Source of the DNA: Chalciporus piperatus
Lineage: Eukaryota > Basidiomycota > Agaricomycetes > Boletales > Boletaceae
DNA length: 10,686 nucleotides
Direction: 5' to 3'
Assembly: GCA_038093975.1 (NCBI GenBank)
Contig: JBBPTG010000478.1
Location: forward strand, 1-10,686
The notes below the pieces were generated by a model, which was not told the DNA's origin, searched no databases, and saw only the letters and a list, made by a program, of their open reading frames with translations. A program made the translations under genes and the position numbers. Numbering within the stretch: position 1 is the stretch's first letter; each line of letters starts with the position of its first letter. Below are positions 6,684-10,686 of this stretch, piece by piece.

Positions 6684-8751
6684 ATGCGTTTCTCGTGCAG
6701 AGGGTGTCAGCGTACCTTCAATCGTCAGGCCGACTTTGTCCAGCATCTCCGGAAGACTCAGCATCTGTTGTGTTTACAAGTTCGTGAGGAGATAGCACAA
6801 AGGACGAGAGAGCGCCCCATTCGTTCAAACACCCCTCGCTCCAGCAAGGACCGTCGGGAGTGGAGGTCAAGTTCTCCTAGTATGAAGTACACTCTCAGTT
6901 AATCATTGTCCGTGAAAAACACTTACTGTGATAATAGATCAGAATCCGACCAATCAACAAAGGTCAATGGTGACTTCTTCGGGAGTGACTATGCCGAAGA
7001 AGACTTTCCTTACCCACCCGCGAACGAAGGGGATGAACCGGAGAGCGACCGTGAACAGGCTGATGAACCTATGGTTGATCTCTCTCAAGTTTGCGAAGGC
7101 CATGCACCAGTCGATGAAGTGGAGGAGGAGACCGACCCTTTGTTTGCTGAAGCGGACGATCTAGCAGCAATGGAGGCCAGTCAACCTCAAGCCGACCCTC
7201 TGCGAGAAGATACCCCGCACGACGATCCAAATCGGATGCAGGAAGATCCCCCGCACGACGACCAAAATCAAATGTTGAGTGATGATTTCCCCGGCGAACG
7301 TCCCCGAGCTGCCGCAAACGCAGTTCCTCGGCCTGTTTACATCGACCATTTTCGTGGTCGTGCCGGGGAAATCATTCCTGGGGTGGAAGAAAATCCTGGC
7401 GCCCGATCAGCCTACCATGACTATACTACTCGACTTACAATGTGCGGCAACCAGGAAACGGACCAGTGGGCACCATTCGTATCTCGGATTGACTGGGAGG
7501 TTGCTCGTTGGGCGAAGTTGAGAGGATCGGGATCAACATCTTTCTCGGAGTTACTGGAAATACCCGGTGTAAGTGGCAGCTCAAGTTCGTCTTTGTGGTA
7601 TGGTCGTGTCTGATGATGAATGTGTGGTAGGTATGCGAGAAGCTGGGATTGTCGTACAAGAATACTCCCGAGTTGAACAAAATTGTCGACAGTCTTCCTG
7701 GGCCACGGCCGGCATTTGAACATCATCAGGTTGACGTTGCTGGCGAGACCTTTGATTTTTTCGCGCGGGATATAATCGAATGCATTCAAGCTCTCCTTGG
7801 TGATCCAGAGCATGCCCAATACCTTTGCTTCGCACCGGAGCGACACTATGCAGATGCGGACAAGACTGAACGAGTCTATCATGATATGCAGACGGGGAAA
7901 TGGTGGTGGGGTACACAGGTAGGCGTTCGAGACCTGGTTTGTTGGACCAATTTGACGCATTGTAAATGATCCAGGTCGAGTTAGAGAAAGAAAAGCCCGG
8001 CGCTACCATCATACCCGTCATCATTTCATCCGACAAGACCCAGCTAACACTTTTTGGTAACAAAAGTGCATACCCAGTTTATCTTACAATTGGGAATCTT
8101 CCGAAGTCTATTCGTCGCAAACCATCACGCCAGGGCCAGATCCTCCTTGCCTACCTCCCCACAACTCGCCTAACACATATATCAAACAAGTCAGCTCGCC
8201 GGCGAACATTGGCTAATCTGTTTCACGCATGCCTAGGACATATTGTCCAGCCTCTTCACGAAGCCGGTGTCAATGGCATCACAGTCGTTACCGGTGACGG
8301 TGTAATCCGCCGTGGGCATCCAATTTTAGCTTGCTACGTCGGTGATTATCCAGAGCAGTGCATGGTCACGGGGGCATACACTGGGGATTGTCCAGTTTGT
8401 GACTGTCCACATGACGAGCTGGGTGTACATCCATTTGACGCCCCCTTCCGTGATCTGGATGTCATTCTTGATGCGCTGGAACAACTGGGCTCATTGTCAT
8501 ATTCTGCCGCATGCAAGGATGCGAGAATAAAGCCTCTGCAACGTCCGTTTTGGGCCGGCCTTCCCTATGTTAACATTTTTCAGTGCATTACACCAGATAT
8601 CCTACATCAGCTGTACCAGGGGGTGGTTAAGCACCTGGTTTCATGGCTCACGACGATTTGTGGTGCTGCAGAGATAGACGCGCGAGTCCGCAGAGTCCCT
8701 CCCAATCATAGCATCCGGATCTTCCAGAAGGGTATCACGTGTCTGTTATAG
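6684..8751 (+). pseudogene. Plavaka-family transposase (CMC superfamily), C-terminally truncated
   Basis: Exons 6684-6879, 6943-7568, 7631-7918 and 7975-8751 give 628 residues and a consistent frame. Introns are 63, 62 and 56 bp (donors GTATGA, GTAAGT, GTAGGC). Residues 5-27 form a C2H2 zinc finger (C-X2-C-X12-H-X5-H). Residues 70-180 are acidic. Then come the Plavaka hallmarks: ELLEIPGVCEKLGLSYKN across intron 2, FFARDIIECI, GDPEHAQYL, GKWWWGTQ across intron 3, SSDKTQLTLFG (D390), GNLPKSIRR, VVTGDG (D478), GDYPEQCMVTGAYTG, CPVC (509-512) and PDILHQLYQG (577-586). D390 and D478 are candidates for the first two acidic residues of the DDE site. The match ends at FQKGIT followed by CLL and TAG, so the third acidic residue and the rest are lost at about 8746. 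The first intron is the least certain. Plavaka elements are cut-and-paste CACTA-related transposons of basidiomycetes. No early stop precedes the break, so the copy was young when it was cut. Confidence 0.85.
7206..7275 (+). repeat. 36-nt in-frame tandem duplication in the Plavaka acidic region
   Basis: Two copies with a period of 36 nt (7206-7241 and 7242 to about 7275) encode EDTPHDDPNRMQ and EDPPHDDQNQML. Synonymous and non-synonymous changes show the duplication is not recent. It lies in the acidic linker and keeps the frame. Confidence 0.7.
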
Positions 8752-8858
8752 TATTTAAAAACTTTTCAAACTTTTGCCTACAACGGTATTCGAACTCTGG
8801 ACTTTGTCTACAACTTAGGGGTCAAGCCGGATTCATCTTAATCCGCTCCGGTAGTCCC
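8747..8858 (-). repeat. tRNA-like (Leu/Ser type) SINE head with A/T-rich tail
   Basis: On minus the stretch reads GGGACTACCGGAGCGG near its 5' end. Bases 8853-8843 (TACCGGAGCGG) fit the pol III A box TRGYNNANNNG except one position. Bases 8795-8787 (GTTCGAATA) fit the B box GWTCRANNC except the last. The 58-nt spacing suits a tRNA with a long variable arm (Leu or Ser), and GCGGATTAAG resembles their D-loop. Acceptor and T stems do not pair, so it is not a working tRNA. After the B box comes a tail rich in A and T (GGCAAAAGTTTGAAAAG) that abuts the broken Plavaka frame. Its 5' end is cut by the LTR. It could be a tRNA-derived SINE or a decayed tRNA; copy number would decide. Confidence 0.4.
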
Positions 8859-8889
8859 TGTAGCATTACATAAACTATTACATAATCAG

Positions 8890-8923
8890 GTCACGTGACA
8901 AAGGTCCAGACTTAGATGAGTCA
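8890..8923. promoter_or_regulatory. U3 transcription-factor-like sites (E-box and AP-1/Gcn4-like)
   Basis: GTCACGTGAC (8890-8899) is a perfect 10-bp palindrome around CACGTG, the bHLH core used by Pho4/Cbf1-type factors. TGAGTCA (8917-8923) is the AP-1/Gcn4 bZIP consensus. A further TGACTCA lies at 9182-9188 near the LTR end. These are sequence matches only; binding is inferred. Confidence 0.4.
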
Positions 8924-9053
8924 GCAATGATGTCATGGCCTAGACCCTAATCCGTGCCTGGTACCTTTTCTTATCATCTTACCATTTACCTTATTTATCT
9001 TTCCCTTTGTGTTTTCCTTATTCGGCTGTTGGTCTGTGCGCACTTCTCAATAG

Positions 9054-9060
9054 TATATAA
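9054..9060 (+). promoter_or_regulatory. TATA box of the LTR promoter
   Basis: TATATAA lies 33 nt upstream of the first base of the 11-nt self-complementary tract at 9087. That is the normal distance for a pol II start, and it independently supports 9087 as the RNA 5' end. Confidence 0.7.
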
Positions 9061-9086
9061 GTAGCCCTGTACTTATCACAGACCCC

Positions 9087-9097
9087 AGTCTAATCCA
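9087..9097 (+). other. Predicted RNA 5' end serving as self-primer
   Basis: AGTCTAATCCA is the exact reverse complement of 9200-9210, and the match stops at both ends (neighbouring bases do not pair). In the Tf1/sushi group of Ty3/gypsy elements the first 11 nt of the RNA fold onto the primer-binding site, are cut by RNase H and prime minus-strand synthesis in place of a tRNA. Confidence 0.7.
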
Positions 9098-9199
9098 TTT
9101 GTTGCTTCACCGCAATTAAGCTTTAGTACTCAGCATATTCCTTCGCAAGGCTTAGTGTTGCCTTAAGTCCCTGCTGTGTTGTGACTCAGTCATAACACT

Positions 9200-9210
9200 T
9201 GGATTAGACT
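9200..9210 (+). other. Primer-binding site (self-priming type)
   Basis: TGGATTAGACT begins 2 nt after the LTR end and pairs perfectly with the predicted first 11 nt of the transcript (9087-9097). A tRNA 3' end would give TGG plus a tRNA-specific stretch. The TGG start leaves that option open, but the internal match of exactly 11 nt at the predicted start site favours self-priming. Confidence 0.7.
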
Positions 9211-9904
9211 TGAAAACACCGCCTGGACTCTAGGGCTAAAGAGTTGGTCAAGAAGACCGTTTGTGTACGTGACACACAGGAGACCGCAACTCCGTCCACT
9301 GCTGCATATACGGCCGTCCGCCGTCATAAATTGGATAAAGTTGCTGTTCCCCATAGTGCACTAGGGGCTTTTTGATCGTTCGAGACGTCTTGGGGCCCGC
9401 TCACGCGCCAACCCTTTGACTGTAGACACGATCCGGGTTCGCGTGATCACCCGTTGACGTCACGCATTCGCCATCTGGCTATTCTATTCTTTTGGGCCAG
9501 CCTTTAGTGCCCCGTTTCTGTTATCCTCCGTACTATAGTATTTGTTCGAAGACCGGATTGGGATCGTGCCCAATTGCGAAGGACGACAAGGGAAAAGTGC
9601 GTCGCCGCCCCCTTGGCTGAGTCATACGTAGCAACGTAAGCCGGCAGCACCGCCGAGGTACAAAAATAGAAAACAATAAAAAATAGTATCCTGTATTACG
9701 ATAGCTTTTGCTGCTGCTCGAAAATAGAAGTTCGAGAGTAGTATATGTGTAAAATCAAATCAGATCTTGGGAAAATTCCTCAGAAGGTCTGCCGAGATTC
9801 CGATAAGCGTCGCAGGTATTACCTCCGCTCGAAAAAATATTTTCTTCGTCCTCGTGTCTGTCATCCCCAGAGAACCTTTGGAAGATAGGGTTCAGTAAGG
9901 ATAT
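9211..9904 (+). other. Long leader between primer-binding site and gag
   Basis: About 700 bp without a recognised gene. A frame without ATG is open at 9214-9374 (ends ...KLDKVAVPHSALGAF, then TGA). A perfect CRE palindrome TGACGTCA lies at 9455-9462, another TGAGTCA near 9618-9624, and A-rich sequence at 9660-9690. It may hold packaging signals or an insertion; nothing supports a specific call. Confidence 0.4.
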
Positions 9905-10686
9905 ATGTCAGCAGAGTTCTTAGATCAAGAAACACAAGCTCAGGGGTACAGATCTCCCCCACGTCACTTCCCTTCCTCATCCGAAAGTTCACACCCCCCT
10001 ACTCCCCGTCCCGAATCTCCGATGGCAGATCCCGCTGATCCCATCGCTGCTCTCACCGCCGCTCTGAAGGCGCTCATATCAGACAATTCGGACTCCGTGT
10101 CCAAAAAGGTTGCCGACCCGGGAAAATGGGATGGTGACCGCACCAAATTCCGTTTATGGTGGGCGCAGGTTAACGCCTGGCAGTCCGTCCATACTTGGAA
10201 AAACAACAAGGTTCGATGCCTCGCCGTACTCTCACGGTTAGAAGGAAAAGCGGCTGGGTTCGCCCAGATGACAATAGAAAAATGGTCTCGATATGAACTA
10301 TTACCACCGCCACCCGTAGAAGGTGAACCAGAACCTGATCGAGCACCCCTGGGACTACTAGCATGGCCCACGTGGACAATATTTTCACATCTCCTTAAAT
10401 CACATTTCCAGATTGACGTCCTCGCTCACGAGAGTCTCCGGAAATTGGAAGCATTGAAGCAGGCTGGGAAACCTGTAGACATCTTCCTCCAGGAGTTTGA
10501 ATTATTGAAGGCGGAATCGGAGATAGAAGACGCTCATGCCAAAGAGCTTCTGAAAAAGGCAATAGATTACAAAATCTATTATCAGGCGCAAATCAACACC
10601 AATGTTGATGAGCAAAATCTGACCAACACGATCGACACCTACCGAAAGTTGGGTCGAACTTTCGAGCGTATCGTTGTTGAACGCGG
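9905..10686 (+). CDS. gag: Ty3/gypsy gag polyprotein, N-terminal part (runs off the right edge)
   Basis: The frame is open from ATG 9905 to the window end (260 residues) with no stop. An internal ATG at 10022 in the same frame is an alternative start. Residues 19-45 are Ser/Pro-rich. Residues 42-68 are helical. DPGKWDGDRTKFRLWWAQVNAW (residues 71-92) is the usual entry to the Retrotrans_gag capsid domain. It continues through AWPTWTIFSHLLKSHF (153-168), LEALKQAGKPVDIFLQEFELL (181-201) and helices to residue 260. Such gag proteins assemble the virus-like particle around the element RNA. The CCHC knuckle, protease, reverse transcriptase and integrase would lie to the right. Absence of stops or shifts over 780 bp suggests a fairly young copy. 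The promoter is the LTR at 8859-9197. Confidence 0.85.
   Translation, partial: MSAEFLDQETQAQGYRSPPRHFPSSSESSHPPTPRPESPMADPADPIAALTAALKALISDNSDSVSKKVADPGKWDGDRTKFRLWWAQVNAWQSVHTWKNNKVRCLAVLSRLEGKAAGFAQMTIEKWSRYELLPPPPVEGEPEPDRAPLGLLAWPTWTIFSHLLKSHFQIDVLAHESLRKLEALKQAGKPVDIFLQEFELLKAESEIEDAHAKELLKKAIDYKIYYQAQINTNVDEQNLTNTIDTYRKLGRTFERIVVER

Larger units (their letters stand above)
8859..9197 (+). repeat. 5' LTR of Ty3/gypsy retrotransposon
   Basis: It begins TGTAGCATTACATAAAC and ends CAGTCATAACA, so it obeys the TG...CA rule with a 3-bp TGT/ACA inverted end, 339 bp. GTCCC (8854-8858) would be the left copy of a 5-bp target duplication; the right copy lies outside. A TATA box at 9054-9060 and the predicted RNA start at 9087 divide it into U3 (8859-9086) and R plus U5 (9087-9197, 111 nt). 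The downstream primer-binding site and gag confirm the identity. The second LTR is not in the window. Confidence 0.8.

Noticed and set aside
8767..8858. Functional tRNA gene
   Set aside because: Acceptor and T-arm stems do not pair and the 5' end is cut by the LTR.
9964..10371. Minus-strand open frame of 135 codons
   Set aside because: Shadow of gag, which has the capsid-domain motifs and stays open to the window edge.

Overview
The window looks like nuclear DNA of an agaricomycete fungus (Basidiomycota). The evidence is a Plavaka-type DNA transposase, a DUF6532-type gene, a RecQ-like helicase fragment of the kind that is highly multiplied in mushrooms, very short introns (51-64 bp) with GT...AG ends, and a Ty3/gypsy element with a basidiomycete-style LTR. 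No bacterial operon, rRNA, functional tRNA or CRISPR array was seen. Family names were recognised from memory of motifs; no search was run.

Left part (1-4030): a field of broken pieces. On the minus strand an aminoglycoside-phosphotransferase/kinase-like gene leaves through the left edge (1-680). Next to it is the C-terminal half of a P-loop GTPase (779-1123, minus). Then comes a block (about 1124-2477) bounded by a pair of inverted 45-nt sequences (1132-1176 and 2424-2468, 40 of 45 identical). The pair is flanked by a near-identical CTATC(G/A)AG. Inside, two 5' gene fragments point at each other: on plus the N-terminal part of a family I associate with DUF6589 (1358-1861), and on minus a RecQ-like helicase N-terminus that keeps an intron (1840-2280). 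This arrangement fits a gene-capturing (Pack-type) transposon and is the most unusual thing in the window. A 3'-truncated LINE ORF1 (2650-3675) and an AT-rich spacer with hairpins follow.

Middle (4031-6683): a nine-exon minus-strand gene, apparently intact, encoding a 646-residue DUF6532-like protein with a basic/acidic low-complexity N-terminal half. It includes a 39-nt exon. Its start is 245 bp from the start of the divergent Plavaka gene.

Right part (6684-10686): a Plavaka transposase gene (four exons, 628 residues to the break) is cut after its PDILHQL block. It runs into a minus-strand piece of about 110 bp with pol III A- and B-box-like sequences (tRNA Leu/Ser-like SINE head). That piece is in turn cut by the 5' LTR (8859-9197) of a Ty3/gypsy retrotransposon whose gag starts at 9905 and leaves through the right edge. 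The retrotransposon carries an exact 11-nt complementarity between the predicted RNA 5' end (9087-9097) and the primer-binding site (9200-9210). That is the signature of Tf1/sushi-type self-priming. The order of insertions reads Plavaka, then SINE-like piece, then gypsy.
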